From: Salticus scenicus
Lineage: Eukaryota > Arthropoda > Arachnida > Araneae > Salticidae
Length of the DNA stretch: 64,000 nucleotides
Direction of reading: 5' to 3'
NCBI GenBank assembly: GCA_963930645.1
Contig: OZ005648.1
Coordinates: 196,981,542-197,045,541, forward strand
Shown here piece by piece: positions 1-11,144 of this stretch. The notes under the pieces are model-generated. The model was not told the DNA's origin. It saw only the letters and a program-made list of their open reading frames with translations, and ran no database searches. Both the position numbers and the translations under genes were made by a program. How positions within the stretch are numbered: the stretch's first letter is position 1; each line of letters opens with the position of its first letter.

Positions 1-1
1 C

Positions 2-151
2 CACGGAGTCAGTGCCAGATATTTCGACCAAGCAGTTTACCCTGAATATGGAATCTACAGACCCGTCGGTCTTTACCATGGAGGATTATATCATAACGGT
101 CATGGTTATGGACATTTGGCATTAGGTCATGGTCATGGTTATTATTATTAG
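2..151 (+). CDS. Gene 1: last coding exon of a secreted His/Gly/Tyr-rich cuticle-like protein (partial)
   Basis: Open from the window edge in the frame starting at base 2: 49 codons, then TAG (149-151). The peptide begins HGVSARYFDQAVYPEYG and ends in alternating His-Gly and a terminal YYY. It aligns with gene 3 (exon at 56929), which has HGVGVSSRYFDKAEYG at the same place and also ends in YYY, so the two are paralogs. Signal peptide, first exon and promoter lie left of the window. Low-complexity secreted proteins of this kind are usually structural components of cuticle or another extracellular matrix in arthropods; no chitin-binding R&R motif is visible. The function is inferred from composition, while the exon itself is well supported by its homology and by the downstream 3'UTR structure shared with gene 3. 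Confidence 0.8.
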   Translation, partial: HGVSARYFDQAVYPEYGIYRPVGLYHGGLYHNGHGYGHLALGHGHGYYY

Positions 152-166
152 GAAAAAGTGACAAAG

Positions 167-209
167 GTGAATACAAATGACAAATTTAAATTTATTAAAT
201 TCAGCAAAG

Positions 210-242
<33 letters not shown>

Positions 243-1510
243 TAGAACAATGATGCATAAAATATTTTGAAATCAAACACCATAAATTCAAAAAATAAGA
301 AACAGTTGCTTCGAATTAAAATAATTGAGCAGAACCCTACATCAAGCGAAAAGAAAAAAAAAGACTGTGTTTCACGTGTAAAGGAACTATATTTATTTTA
401 CATACGGTAGGGTAGGTGCTCCAGTGATTGGCATGCTCCAGTAATTGACATATATCCCGAAATAATTAATAAATAAGAAAAATCATAAAATCATATATTT
501 TACGTTTAAGAATTTTAACATTTTATGTCAAACACTGGAGTATAGGGTGCTAATAACTGGTAAAATCAATAACTAGCACTGGAACATAGGGTTCCAATTA
601 CTAATAAAAGGAAGAACTGGCAGTGTCAATTACTGGAACATTTCGTGGGTGTCAAATAAAAATTCATAAAAAAGAAATAATTGTTATCAAATGTATATAT
701 TTTAACATATATATGGTTCTGAATGTCTCTCATGCCATATGTATTAACTTAAGATTTCTAAAAATATTTTCTGATGACTAGAACATTAAAAACATCAGAG
801 ATTGCTCTAAAAGTGTCAATCACTGGTGCACTTGCCCTATGTCATGCATCCCGTTCATAGTTAAAACAAAGATATTTATAGAGGCAGGTAAATTGTAAAG
901 AAATTAATAAGTAAAAAACAATATGAAATATGTAAAATTGCTTGAAATAAATAATTTTTGATTTTTATGAGAATTCGACGCAAGTACTACATTTGAATTA
1001 AGCTTACTTATTTTACTATAAACTTTTACTGGATATATCGAAAGTCAAAAGTCCTTTGAAGAGTACCATAGCAGTGGTGAAGATATTTTCCTCTATAAAT
1101 TATTTAGTAAACAGAAGAATCTTGGTTTGAATCCAGTCGTGTTCATTGACATACCCATTTGAAGTTTTCAGTAGTTTTCTCGGAAAATCGAGTGAATGAG
1201 TGTTAGAATTTTACAGGAGGACTCCCGTAAAGGGCATTTTCCCAGGAATAGGCACCTTGTGTATGCAATGGGTTTTAATCCATACACCTGCATGTATTTT
1301 GAATAGAGAATGAATAGTTTGATTCTTTGCGATGCTTATGAGTTGCCCGATAATGTTTTTGCACCTACTGCTTTAATTGGTGTAAAAGTAGCTTCTTCGT
1401 TTAAAATAACAACTAAACTTAATTTAATCGCAAGCTAACTTAAGATCATACATTATTTGTTTAATAACCAGATATTTGAAATTATAATAAAATTCTCTTA
1501 TTTATTTCAG
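167..1510 (+). other. Putative 3'UTR intron of gene 1
   Basis: A GTGAAT donor (167) lies 15 nt after the stop codon, and a TTTATTTCAG acceptor ends at 1510. Gene 3 has the same arrangement (donor 21 nt after its stop), which supports this reading. The stop-to-junction distance is too short to be expected to trigger nonsense-mediated decay. The intron holds a long A run (212-240) and a MITE (402-846). No other gene is seen. Confidence 0.5.
402..846. mobile_element. MITE-like element with imperfect terminal inverted repeats
   Basis: The left end GGTAGGTGCTCCAGTGATTG (about 411-430) is matched in inverted orientation by CAATCACTGGTGCACTTGCC on the right (about 817-837). The phrase 'caataactagcactgg / caattactgg' recurs inside. 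No coding capacity is visible and the target duplication is unclear. Confidence 0.5.
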
Positions 1511-1690
1511 GTAATATGGTTGCATAACAGTTAAAGAACAACGTCTGATGAACTTAACAGAAACGGATGAATTCAACCCAACTACTTTACTCTGAAACAC
1601 ACTATATAATCTTTGAAAATTACTGCCATAAAATATCAAATTCAATATGATTATTAGTAAAAAAAATAATAAAGTAATAAAGAAAAAAAA
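1511..1690 (+). other. Putative terminal 3'UTR exon of gene 1 with poly(A) signal
   Basis: The exon follows a good acceptor (TTTATTTCAG, ending 1510). It is less AT-rich than its flanks and contains AATAAA at 1668-1673, followed by a second AATAAA-like run. The exon begins GTA, as does the equivalent exon of gene 3. Confidence 0.45.
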
Positions 1691-2348
1691 TGGTAGATTT
1701 TATTTGTTGTACATTTATTTGGTTCTCTGTAAAATCTGTAAATAAAATATTTAGAATGGAAAGTGTTTCGTAATATTATTTTTCTGTTAATTTTTTAAGC
1801 TAATTACCAAAAAATGTTATTGAAAGTTTCAACTTCACATGATTTTACTGGAGGAAAGTAAACATTTCCTGCTGTTTCTGCCACATATAATGACAATTAT
1901 AAGTGGCAGAAATATCAGAAAGCGATAATACTAGTTATAAGTATAATGTTTTCCGATAAATATTATGTATGAAAATGTAAGTAAATAGAATATTTGGATT
2001 TTCATATAAAAGTTTCCATAAACTTTTAAATATACAACAAAACTGACGAAGCATTTTTTTAATTATATAAAACATTTAGATACAACATTTTGAAGTTAAA
2101 TATATTCTAAACCTTAAAATTCCGGTTTTATTTATTGTTTTATTGCATATATTTGTTTATTAAAATTAGAATCCTTACATAGAAATATTTAATATTGCTT
2201 ATAAGATACTTAAAATGTGTGTTTTTTCCTTCGAATTTTCATTCTTTACCACTTAAATAGGAATGATATAATACTAGCCGATTGCTGGTTTGAGACTCCT
2301 GAACATTCTGACCGATGCAAACCTCCACTCGACGTGAATGAGGAGCCC
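1691..2348. other. AT-rich stretch with nothing recognised
   Basis: No ORF above background and no repeat end recognised. A short inverted repeat (TTTCTGCCACATATAATG / cattATAAGTGGCAGAAA, about 1873-1911) is the only visible structure. Confidence 0.5.
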
Positions 2349-2762
2349 TTAACACGTTGAACGCCATGCAAATTCTTAAAATCCATTAAAATTCCATGAT
2401 GATTCCTCCTGTAATAAATAAAAATTAAGCAAATTTTTAATAAATTTTCAATCACTAAATGTAATATTTTTAGTTTTACATCCTATTTTAGTTTTAGTTT
2501 TTCATCTTATTTTAGTTTTACATCCTATTTTATATCCGCCACCGATAGTTGATGCAGCTTTATATCATATTTAACACTGTCAGTCACCGATGACTGACAG
2601 GGCACTCAACGTTTTAATTTTTTATAGGTACTGCTTTTTCTTTCGGGGTAAAACTTTTACTGAAATGTTTGAAGTATAACATGTTCTGCCCACTCCTAAA
2701 GTTTCATGATGATTCCTTCAGTACTTAGAGACATATGACAAAATTGGCGCTCAACGTGTTAA
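2349..2762. mobile_element. piggyBac-type MITE with TTAA target sites
   Basis: TTAA at 2349-2352 and at 2759-2762 flank a 406-bp body. The ends CACGTTGAACGCCA (2353) and TGGCGCTCAACGTG (ending 2758) are inverted copies with one mismatch. TTAA duplication plus ends beginning CAC is the signature of piggyBac-superfamily elements. No transposase is present. Subterminal 'catgatgattcc' copies occur near both ends. Confidence 0.75.
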
Positions 2763-3910
2763 CCCGATGTGTTGCTGTCACTAATTCAGACCACGTCAAA
2801 ACTACTCACGATGTTCGCGCCCTATGAAAATTTTGATTACTCCCGCTCGCAGATGCTTGTTGCATTTCCTTCTTTAGCAGACATCTCCAGTCCGTTTGAA
2901 TATCGTGAAAAATTTGACCGTGCGAAATTCTACTTGTTACCGCCTTCAACCTGATATGTGCTTTAACATTCGGACATTTTTATTATCTTACTTACTACCT
3001 GAAAAAATAAATAACTCGTAAAAATAAATTTATTATCTTTAAGATTGCAAATGTAAATACCATTTTTAAAATAAGCAAAAACTTTTTTTTTTTTTTTTAA
3101 ATTTGATGTTAATTTCACAAAATATCTTTTCATGTTAAGTTTTTCAATGTAAATATATGTTGGATATTAGCTACGACATTATTTCTCACAGATTTAATAA
3201 AAATCTGCTAGGAAATAGGACGCCAAATATTAAAAAAAAAAAAAGTTTTGTTACGTCTATTTTTAACATGTAATTATGTATTGCCTCTTAACCATGACAT
3301 CAGTGTTTTAGAGATTTTGAGAAACTTAAAATAACTCAAAAACAAAATCAAATATCGGCTTTCGTACATAATCAGGTCTTGTAAATATACACCTTTTTAT
3401 AAATTTGGTAGATTTACGTCACCTTTTTTTTTTTTTTTTTTTTTTGCGAAAATTGTGATTGAAAAAATATTTATATACACACAATCAGTTTTATTAGTAG
3501 TAGAGAAGAATTAGAAAAAGTCTAAATTGTAACGAAATAAAAACAGTTTGTCTTTCAATTGTAATAGTTTTTAAAAAGGAGGGGAGAAATTTCTGCAGAA
3601 GTGTTGAAATAGTTTAGAAAGTTTAATAAAAATTATTCTGTAATGTATGCTGCTAAAATGTTGTTGCAAATTCAATCATCAACATGCTATGTTAACTTTG
3701 AAATTTATTTAAAAACTGACAGATATACTATGTGTCGTGCGCATAACGTGTCTTTTATTTTGTGTATTACGTCGCTTATACCGCCATCTGTCCTAAAATT
3801 TGGAACTTTTTTTCTTATGCTATAACATTTTCCTTTTCTTCGAGTTCATTCGCTTCAATTTTCATATGCTTTCTGACTTTCTGGGCTGTGGTCGTTTTAT
3901 GCGTCTTTTT
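2763..3910. other. AT-rich spacer without a supported gene
   Basis: Poly(T) runs at 3086-3099 and 3424-3445; otherwise featureless. Small ORFs of about 60 codons have no recognisable protein features. Confidence 0.5.
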
Positions 3911-4638
3911 ACTTTCTTCTATATTCAATAGAAGAAAGTATTGGATTCGTAAAAATTTTCGACCTCGGGATTGGATGGATTTACACGTTTTGAGAGCTGT
4001 AGAACATGATTTTACAATTTTTAGAAAATGGTCAAACAGTCTGTCTGTCAATGGTCATACACTCAGTCTGTCTGTCTGTGTGTGTGTGTCAAAATTTTGT
4101 GGCAACTGTATCGCAGAAACTACGGCACAGAATTTCATACAAATTGGTATGTAGTCACACCCTGACATAGATTAGTGCCTATCAATTTTTGGTAAAAATT
4201 GTTTTACAGGTTGCGTTCCCATCCCGCTTTTTCTAAATTTTTAACATGGTGGTATAGGACAAAATTTTGTATAAATGTGCATAAAGAGAAACATTTTTAA
4301 ACAATCATTATGAAATTTAGAAGAATTATTTATAATAGAGATAGTCAACGGGGGAAAAAAATGTATATGTAGGAGCTTCACCTTTCCCCCCCCCCCCATG
4401 TGGGGAGTCCCCCCTTGAGGGGAATAAATTTTTATGATGGGTATCTTTCAAAAGAGCTTGTCAATACCTTTAAAATGAATGGTTGAACCATCTATCTGCG
4501 ATAATTTAAAATACTAAGGGGCTCTGCCCCCTGCTCGCTCCGCTCACCAACCCCCGACTCACTTTACTTATTAACACATGCAGTGATCTTCCCTCCTATT
4601 CACTGTCTTCTTTTACGGAAAAGGAATATTAATAGTGC

Positions 4639-4684
<46 letters not shown>

Positions 4685-5632
4685 AGAAAATTATTATGGA
4701 AATCCTCATATCCAGTGTCAAATTGGAATATTATAAATATTTATATATTTTTTTTAATAGAAAGAAATTTATAATATCCAGACCATTTTGCATTACAGCT
4801 TTAATATATGACCCTTTTTATTTATTTTTTACAACCTTAGATCCGGACCGCGGTACCCCTTCGTAATTGGAAGTTTGCGGGTTCGGTTCTCGAGCCGGCC
4901 AAAGACAGTCGTGTCCACTAATGGTGGCTGGTGTACGTAAAATATGTCGTGGCCGCAATATCCTCCATGTTCCCATCAAAATTATACCTCTGGATGCCAC
5001 TGGAATTACCCATAGCGCAGTACTGGTGTGACGTTAAATCGAGCCTACCTACCTACCTAAGTACAACCATGGATCATATTTGAATTTCCCCGTGTAAAAT
5101 GACTTCATGACAGAAGAACAACGTCACTGGGAGAAACTTTCTTCAAACTGGCAAATAGAGTACCTTCATAAATTTGTCGTTTTTAGTTAATAACTTCTTT
5201 AATTAAAATGATAGAAATTTCTAAGCAGCTGAAATGTCTGCCTTGGAGTATTCGGAACACATTGATACCTCTCATGACGCGAAAGACAACTGCCCTCCAT
5301 TAGAAGATGCTGTCGCAGAGAAAAAAATTTGACGCCAGTGACAGCAACTTTTTTTTAATATATAGAGAAAGTTACCGATTATTTTTTCATTTTTAACCGA
5401 ACAAAAAAAAAAAAAAAAAAAAGAAGAAGAAGAAGAAGAATTATGTAATATCGAGAATAAAATGAACTTTTTTTTTATATTTAGTGTTATATTACTTCTC
5501 TAATATCGAAATCGTGCTGCATTATCATGGAAAATAGTTTTATTAAATAATGATTTTAATAAAGTATTTTTATTGAGTGAATTTGCATAGGAAAATATAG
5601 AAGAAAGTCATGTGATGGCCACAACATTCTAG
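3911..5632 (+). mobile_element. Family A hairpin-ended element, copy A1 (interrupted)
   Basis: Begins with the hairpin ACTTTCTTCTATATTCAATAGAAGAAAGT, written here as ACTTTCTTCTA...TAGAAGAAAGT (3911-3939). A TCTGTCTGTCTG/GTGTGTG microsatellite follows near 4040-4090. The element ends AGAAAGTcatgtgATGGCCACAACATtCTAG (5603-5632, short of the full string here). The middle is interrupted at about 4516-5365 by foreign DNA holding a long A run (4643-4680) and a SINE. The flanking halves (...gataatttaaaa / aaagttaccgatt...) join correctly when compared with the uninterrupted copy A4 at 46522-47450. Confidence 0.75.
4845..5060 (+). mobile_element. tRNA-derived SINE inserted in A1
   Basis: A box-B-like sequence GGGTTCGGTTCTCGAGCC (about 4879-4896) is followed by a body containing CTAATGGTGGCTGGTGTACG and GTCGTGGCCGCAAT. 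The 3' end reads ACCCATAGCGCAGTAC... then a CCTACCTACCTACC tail. The same body occurs inverted at 13562-14156 and 49279-49596, which shows a family. No clear box A is seen, so this copy looks 5'-truncated. Confidence 0.65.
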
Positions 5633-5770
5633 TTGAATGTTGGACTTTTATTATAATCATCCTGTATAAATAACTTTTTTGTTAATTTTTAAAACTAAAA
5701 TAATTGTATATTTTTCGGCAGTCAAATATTATAGAATGTATAACCAGATTTGACGTTGAACAGAAATATA
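5633..5770. other. Short spacer
   Basis: Nothing recognised. Confidence 0.4.
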
Positions 5771-6196
5771 AATATCTACACAACATTGAAAACGCCAATG
5801 TAAAAAATATTTACAGCAAACTGCAGTTTCGGTAGCGTTAAGCGCACTTTTATGTTTTCCATATCTATAAAAATCATAGAAAATGTCATTAATTGTGATT
5901 TAGCTGTATACCCTCCCTCTGATTGTTAGAAATATTACATAAATCTACATATTCTTGATTTTCAACTCCATTTACATAGCTTTCTGAATCCTAATCTCCT
6001 ATCAGCTAATACCTTCAGTTTCTTAAATTCCTATTGGCTGATATTCTCACACTAAAATTCGCTTTCCTATCTATATATAAGAGCACTAATCCACTTTTGT
6101 CATTCTGCACTGATGACGGTGCGCTTAACGCTACCGAAACAGCAGTTTACTGTTAATATTTTTTGCATTGCCCTTTTCAACGTTTTGTAAATATTT
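5771..6196. mobile_element. Non-autonomous element with ~75-bp inverted termini
   Basis: The left arm (5771-5848, containing TTTCGGTAGCGTTAAGCGCA) and the right arm (6119-6196, containing TGCGCTTAACGCTACCGAAA) are inverted copies over about 75 bp with few mismatches. No coding potential. The inner arm sequence recurs in a smaller palindrome at 6863-6975. Confidence 0.7.
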
Positions 6197-6862
6197 ATAT
6201 TATTGAAGTATTACATTTGCAATTATTATTATCACTAACGAATATGAAAAGTAGATTTATATATAAATTACCTTTAGTAATTATTATCTTTGGATTATCA
6301 TTAAAGTTATTCTGTATGCAGATATTTATATAAAAGTATTATTTATATAAACAATAACCAAAATAAATCTTTTTATTTCATTCATCGTAGACTCGAATTA
6401 ATCAAGCAGTTGAACTAATATATGAATGGCACTAAAGAGCATTAACTAAAAACACGTAGTCATTTTAAACGCATTGGATCAATTATCTCTCACCCATGTT
6501 TACATTGCTGCCGATCAACGATACTGCACTGCTTTGGTCTTCCTTTGGAGAGAAGAGAAATTCTTTTGCTTCTATTTTATTTGAGAATGTTATTTCAGTG
6601 TTAATAATATGTGCTTTATTTATACGTGAGCCGTATCTTTCCCAGCTTATACACGCTATATAGTCCTGACCATTTTTGCATAAATACATCACTGTAGGTT
6701 AATGTTATTGCATAAAAGTGTAAACGAATCGTTAAATACAGTAATACTTTTAAAATGCCATTGTAAACCATAAAACAGTCAAGTTATCTGTTTAACTCTT
6801 TAATTGACTGATGGTGAAAAGTTGTCTCGAATGAATTGTCAACTAGTTGTAACTGATCAAAA

Positions 6863-6975
6863 CTAGTTGGCATAGGTGCACTCTTTCGGTTGCCCTACCG
6901 TCTTCAGTGCATTCTTTTTGCACTGAAGACGGTACGCTTTAGGCTACCGAAACAGCTGTATGCACCTCAATAATT
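6863..6975. repeat. Small palindromic relative of the 5771-6196 element
   Basis: TACCGTCTTCAGTGCA and its inverted copy TGCACTGAAGACGGTA enclose a 7-nt loop (about 6898-6935). Beyond them TTTCGGTTGCC / GGCTACCGAAA pair again, and GGTGCA / TGCACC pair at the ends. The right half resembles the right arm of the 5771-6196 element. Confidence 0.6.
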
Positions 6976-7339
6976 TTCTTTTGGCGTTTCTGACGTAGTA
7001 GTTTATTCCTGTTTTAATACTCCAACGCCTAGTCTCCTGCTATTATAGGTGCACTCTGCTCAGCTCCCCATCATATATATATATTCATAAATTTCTAGAA
7101 CAGGACATTCTCTTAACATAGTTATCACGTTAAGAGAAATGAATTTGAAAGAACGCTTGCCACAGTGGCAGAATGAAATCCCCGCCTAATAGGCTATCCA
7201 CCGTTCACTTCGATATATTTATCTTATTCTAATCTATTAATTTATTTTATTAGGGTAAATTTCGCAGTTTAGTTTTCATGCTACTATTTCCAATGCAACA
7301 ATCCTCAAAATGCATATTTATATGGACATTTTTCAATTT
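6976..7339. other. AT-rich spacer
   Basis: No gene or repeat end recognised. Confidence 0.4.
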
Positions 7340-7750
7340 TGTTATGTTGATAAAATCTTAAATAACGAATATCTTACGAAATTTTCTTATTGGAATATTT
7401 GTAATCAGTCATGTTCATACAAGTATCATAAATGTTATTTTGAAGTTGTCTGATATATTTATGATCCTGAAAATGGCCGTTAATGTTCAATTTTGTATTC
7501 TTCTGCCATTTTAAGAGGATCGCAAATTCCAAATACTTTACATATTTCTTAATTAGAAAATTCATACTCTATGGTATTCATGTCAGTATCCTAAATAATA
7601 TTTAAAAAGTGGTCTGACACCTTTACAATGAAAATATCCCTCAAGATTGACGCTTGTGTGAAATTTTGTCCTATTCTGCCATGTTAAAAAATTCGAAAAT
7701 TTCTAATAACTTACGAAATTTTTATATTGGAAAATTCATACTCTCCAATA

Positions 7751-8104
7751 CACTGTTAAAAATTTCAACAGAAAACTCTGTGTAATCTATTATCTTAAGT
7801 CTTACGTAAAATTACAGAGAAAAATAAACGGATATGTTAAGAAACTTAATTTATACATTCATTTTAATAACTAATATTAATTTAATTAATTATTGTTGAG
7901 AATATATTTCGGACTTAGAATACTTTTTCTAAAGTAGAAACAGTCATTTTTAATTTTAATTAAAAAATTTAATAATAAAATTAGGTAAAAATACAGAAAA
8001 AAGATTGAGAATCTCGATCAGTCACTTTTAACTAAGAATTACTGTAAATTTACTGAGACTATGAATAAGTATTTACATTAAATTTACAGAAATTTCTAAC
8101 AGTG
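7751..8104. mobile_element. TA-flanked MITE (Tc1/mariner type) inside E4
   Basis: Ends CACTGTTAAAAATTTC (7751) and GAAATTTCTAACAGTG (ending 8104) are inverted. TA is present on both sides (7749-7750; 8105-8106). Removing the element and one TA restores 'caatagggaa(c/t)atccgata', which is the uninterrupted sequence in E copies at 34720-34740. That makes this a clean empty-site comparison within the window. Confidence 0.8.
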
Positions 8105-8375
8105 TAGGGAATATCCGATAACAAACTTGAATAACATATTTAAATTTCATTAAGATTTGTGAAAAGTAAAGGTATTAAAATATGGTTTATCCAAATATCT
8201 CTCATAGAACGCAGTGCTTTGGAATACTTTTTGGTGTCCTTGTACACAAACAAGCAGTGGTATTTACTCTTATTTCAACAGTTAACATTCGATTGTGAAC
8301 TTCAATGACAGATATATGTTTTGAGAAGCTCTATTAATATTTACGGGAGTTAAAGCGCGAACAGACGGACAGACA

Positions 8376-8653
8376 CACTGTTGAAAATAATTTCTCAAAA
8401 TTGAGCAAAATTGTCTCAAAATAGCTCCGAAACATTATAGACTTAAATTTGAAAACCCGTGTACTCATTTTTGAGTGTATCGACATGCTCAAAAATGGGG
8501 ATATTGGGATTCTTAGTGGTCAACCCCATTTTTGAGCATGTCAATATACTCAAAAATGAGTACATGGGATTTTCCAATTTAAGTATATATTGTTTCGGAA
8601 CTATTTTGAAGCAATTTTGCTCATTTTTGAAAAACCATTTTTAACAATGAAGT
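8376..8653. mobile_element. Foldback (palindromic) MITE inside E4
   Basis: An almost complete palindrome of about 275 bp centred near 8513. CTCATTTTTGAGT, ATGCTCAAAAATGGGG, CAAAATAGcTCCGAAACA and GAGCAAAATTG occur in the left half and inverted in the right half. CAGACA flanks both sides (8370-8375; 8654-8659), but the site lies in a GACA microsatellite, so the duplication is ambiguous. Confidence 0.75.
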
Positions 8654-8701
8654 CAGACAAACCGAAGTCCTAAATATTTTTCAACTTTGTTGGAAAGTGT
8701 A

Positions 8702-9118
8702 AAAAAAGAATAAAATAAAATAGAATAGATGGTAGACGATAATAATTTTGAAACGTATTAAAAATTACATATAAAAAAAATGCTAAAATAAATATCATCA
8801 TTCTAATAACCAAAGATAAATTTTGTATTTCCCTTAAAAATTCTATAGTCACAAGTAACTCTTAAATTAAAATGGTTCTTTTTCTTAACACTACTTCACA
8901 ACTTAAACATTATTTCGCAATTAACTGAAATTTTAATTTAATGATATTAACATCACAAATATTTTATATAATATAAAAAATACTTACTATAAAACGAAAT
9001 ACCGTGACTATATCTTTTTTCCATACACTGTAAAAAAGAAAAGAACGCGATTTGCTTCTCGACCCAGAAAAGACATATATCACGTAAACGAGACCAGAAG
9101 CAACATTGACAAAGACTA
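8702..9118. other. AT-rich spacer
   Basis: A CACTGTAAAAAA motif at 9026 resembles a MITE end, but no partner end is found. Confidence 0.35.
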
Positions 9119-10122
9119 ATAATCTGGTGTGTCACTCCCACGACTTTCTCTTACCCTGAAATTTAATACTATAAATACAGGTTGGAGATTAAGCGGTAAG
9201 ATAACGAGTACTGTTATGTAAACCTATGTTAAACAATTCAAATTAGGCTTCGGAAGAGTTTTATATGATAATTAGTTCTGTGTGAGGGGGGGGGGATACC
9301 ACCCCTCTCAAACCCCGTTTCATTAATGCACCTACATTTATATAGAATTTAATTCGGTTATTAAAAAATAATTCTGTTTTTAAAAAATAATTTATTAAAA
9401 TTATTATTTAAACAAATTATCTTTTATGATAATGCTGATGATTTCCTTATTATAGAAGTAGTATAACACTAAATATCCAAAAAAAGTTGAATTTATTCTC
9501 AATATTACATTAAAAAAAAAAAAAAAAAATCGGTTAGAAATGAAAAAAATCGATAACTTTATTTTAAATTATCGCAGATCGATGGTTCAACCATTCGTTT
9601 TGAAGGTATTGGTGAGCTCTTTTGAAAGATACCCATCATGAAAATTCACTCCCCTCGAGGGGGAGCAGGCGAGACTCCTACACACACAATTTTTTTTCCC
9701 AGTTGACTATCTCTATTACAAAAAATATATATTCGTTTCATTTGATTTAGTGCAGTCTATAGATGTTAAACTCTACTTGCCTGCAATTTCCCCATAGACG
9801 TAATGTATTTGAATACTTTTGAGTGTCCATGTACACGAACCATTTGCTTCATCTCAACGAAAAGCTTAGTGTGGCATCCCTATATGATACGCATTTAGAA
9901 TACCGAGTTTGGAATTTCTGCTACTATTTGTTCTTGAGATATGCTGATAACAGACAGACACACAGACATACACACAGACAGACAGACACACACACAGACC
10001 GTTGGCTAAAAACATGATTTTCGTATTCAGGGGACCTCAGAACATTTAAATATAACAACAACACACTTTCGAAAATTTGACTCTAAAACAATGCTTTCTG
10101 TACCGTAAGGGTAAGAGAAAGT
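9119..10122 (-). mobile_element. Family B hairpin-ended element, copy B1
   Basis: Runs from ATAATCTGGTGTGTC (9119) to GGGTAAGAGAAAGT (ending 10122). Contains 'tcgataactttattttaaa', 'gatggttcaaccattcg' and a G-run at 9288, and a CAGACACACAGACA microsatellite (9950-10000). Full-length copies B4 (39651) and B5 (52305, opposite strand) confirm both ends. No coding capacity; short ORFs here are by-products of the repeat. Confidence 0.8.
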
Positions 10123-10450
10123 AAACAAAGAATTTAAAGGGAATAAAATAACAAACATACAAAAAAAAAAAAAATGTATTTCAGTAACAAAAGAATTGAT
10201 GACAAAAGGAAAAAGTATTAAGAAAAAAAATGCATAAGTAAAAATTACAAATTGAATTAAATTCTTGAACGAAAAAAATTACGTTGTAAAAGTACGATAA
10301 AAAGCAAAGTTTAAACAGGCAAAAATAATAAACTAATAAAATGACAACTATGTAGAAAAATTAAGTAAGTTTAACGAAATAACTCTTTCTCTCTAAGTAA
10401 GTATATTTATGTAATTATTCTGTTTCAACACACACACATATATACCGAGA
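10123..10450. other. A-rich spacer
   Basis: Purine-rich on the + strand (many AAAAA runs). No gene seen. Confidence 0.4.
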
Positions 10451-11118
10451 GTCCCATAAGTCTGTAGACATTTTAAAAAATCATAAAAACTGAAGGAATT
10501 AATGGAATGTGGTTTGAGGTAAAGTTATCCTCCTGAAAAGGGATTCTTTTGGTTAAAGAAAAAAAAAATGGTTATATTTTTTGTTGATAGAGGGTATTCC
10601 ACGGACGTGTAACGAGAAATATTGAAATGAGAGTCCTATAAACTGTACAGTTTTACGATTAACACAGTTTATTTCTTATTTTAATTCCTACTTGTGCATA
10701 CATGAAGTTTCAATTCCGAAGTTGACTTGGTGGATAAAGTGTTTTTGGTGAAGATATTTTCCCTGAGCTACGAATCGCCGGCTGAAGCTGTAATTAGCAG
10801 CGTTGTAACTCGTTTGAAAATTAATTTGTGGTGATAACGAACACTAGAATAGAATTTATATGCCTGGAAAAATTTGCATGGAAATAAATATAGTTTTTCA
10901 TGGAAATTTCTGATTTCGACACGTAGAACGCCCTCTGTCGACGAAAATTTTATTTATTTATTTTTATTTATTTTATTTTATTTTATTTTATTTTATTTTA
11001 TTTTATTACTAAAAAAAAAATCCCACTTCATGAGAATAACTTTTTCACAAATCGCGTTCAAATCTATAAATTCCTTCAATTTTCATAAATTTTTAAAATG
11101 CCTACAGACTTATGGGAC
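10451..11118. mobile_element. Non-autonomous DNA transposon with ~50-bp terminal inverted repeats
   Basis: GTCCCATAAGTCTGTAG at 10451 is repeated inverted as CTACAGACTTATGGGAC (ending 11118). Similarity continues about 30 bp inward (ACATTTTAAAAAaTcAT, CTGAAGGAATT). The interior lacks a transposase and contains a TTTTA pentanucleotide array (10965-11006). Mariner-like by end structure; superfamily not proven. Confidence 0.7.
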
Positions 11119-11144
11119 AATATATATATATATATATATATATA

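Larger units (their letters stand above)
7340..8701 (+). mobile_element. Family E element, copy E4, with two nested MITEs
   Basis: Degenerate tandem units of about 170 bp (e.g. 'cttacgaaatttt..attgg' at 7372, 7537, 7709) run into the typical E unit (ctctcatagaacgcagtgctttggaatac, in pieces, 8200-8230). A GACAGACAGA-type microsatellite (8360-8375) follows, then the end hairpin 'TTTTTCAAC..GTTGGAAAGTG' (8680-8697). A 354-bp MITE (7751) and a foldback MITE (8376) interrupt it. Both insertion points are shown by comparison with E1-E3. Confidence 0.6.

Noticed and set aside
3762..4154. 130-codon ORF spanning the A1 start
   Set aside because: The reading 'LHVLRAVEHD...' recurs wherever family A occurs (20760, 22010, 46464) because it is the repeat's terminal region translated through the microsatellite; not a protein family.
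4380..4560. GC-rich block with C runs and 'ctgctcgctccgctc' as a possible tRNA or rRNA piece
   Set aside because: The C/G-run hinge is shared by all A and B copies, and no cloverleaf can be drawn.
4818..5000. 60-codon minus ORF at 4818
   Set aside because: Lies in the SINE body; the same translation arises from the SINE copies at 13562 and 49279.
9823..10017. ORFs reading 'NHLLHLNEKLSVASLYDTHLEYRVWNFCYYLF' (split here) in B copies at 9823, 18741 and 40396
   Set aside because: They look conserved only because B copies are similar; they lack conserved starts, drift in frame and run into the CAGA microsatellite.
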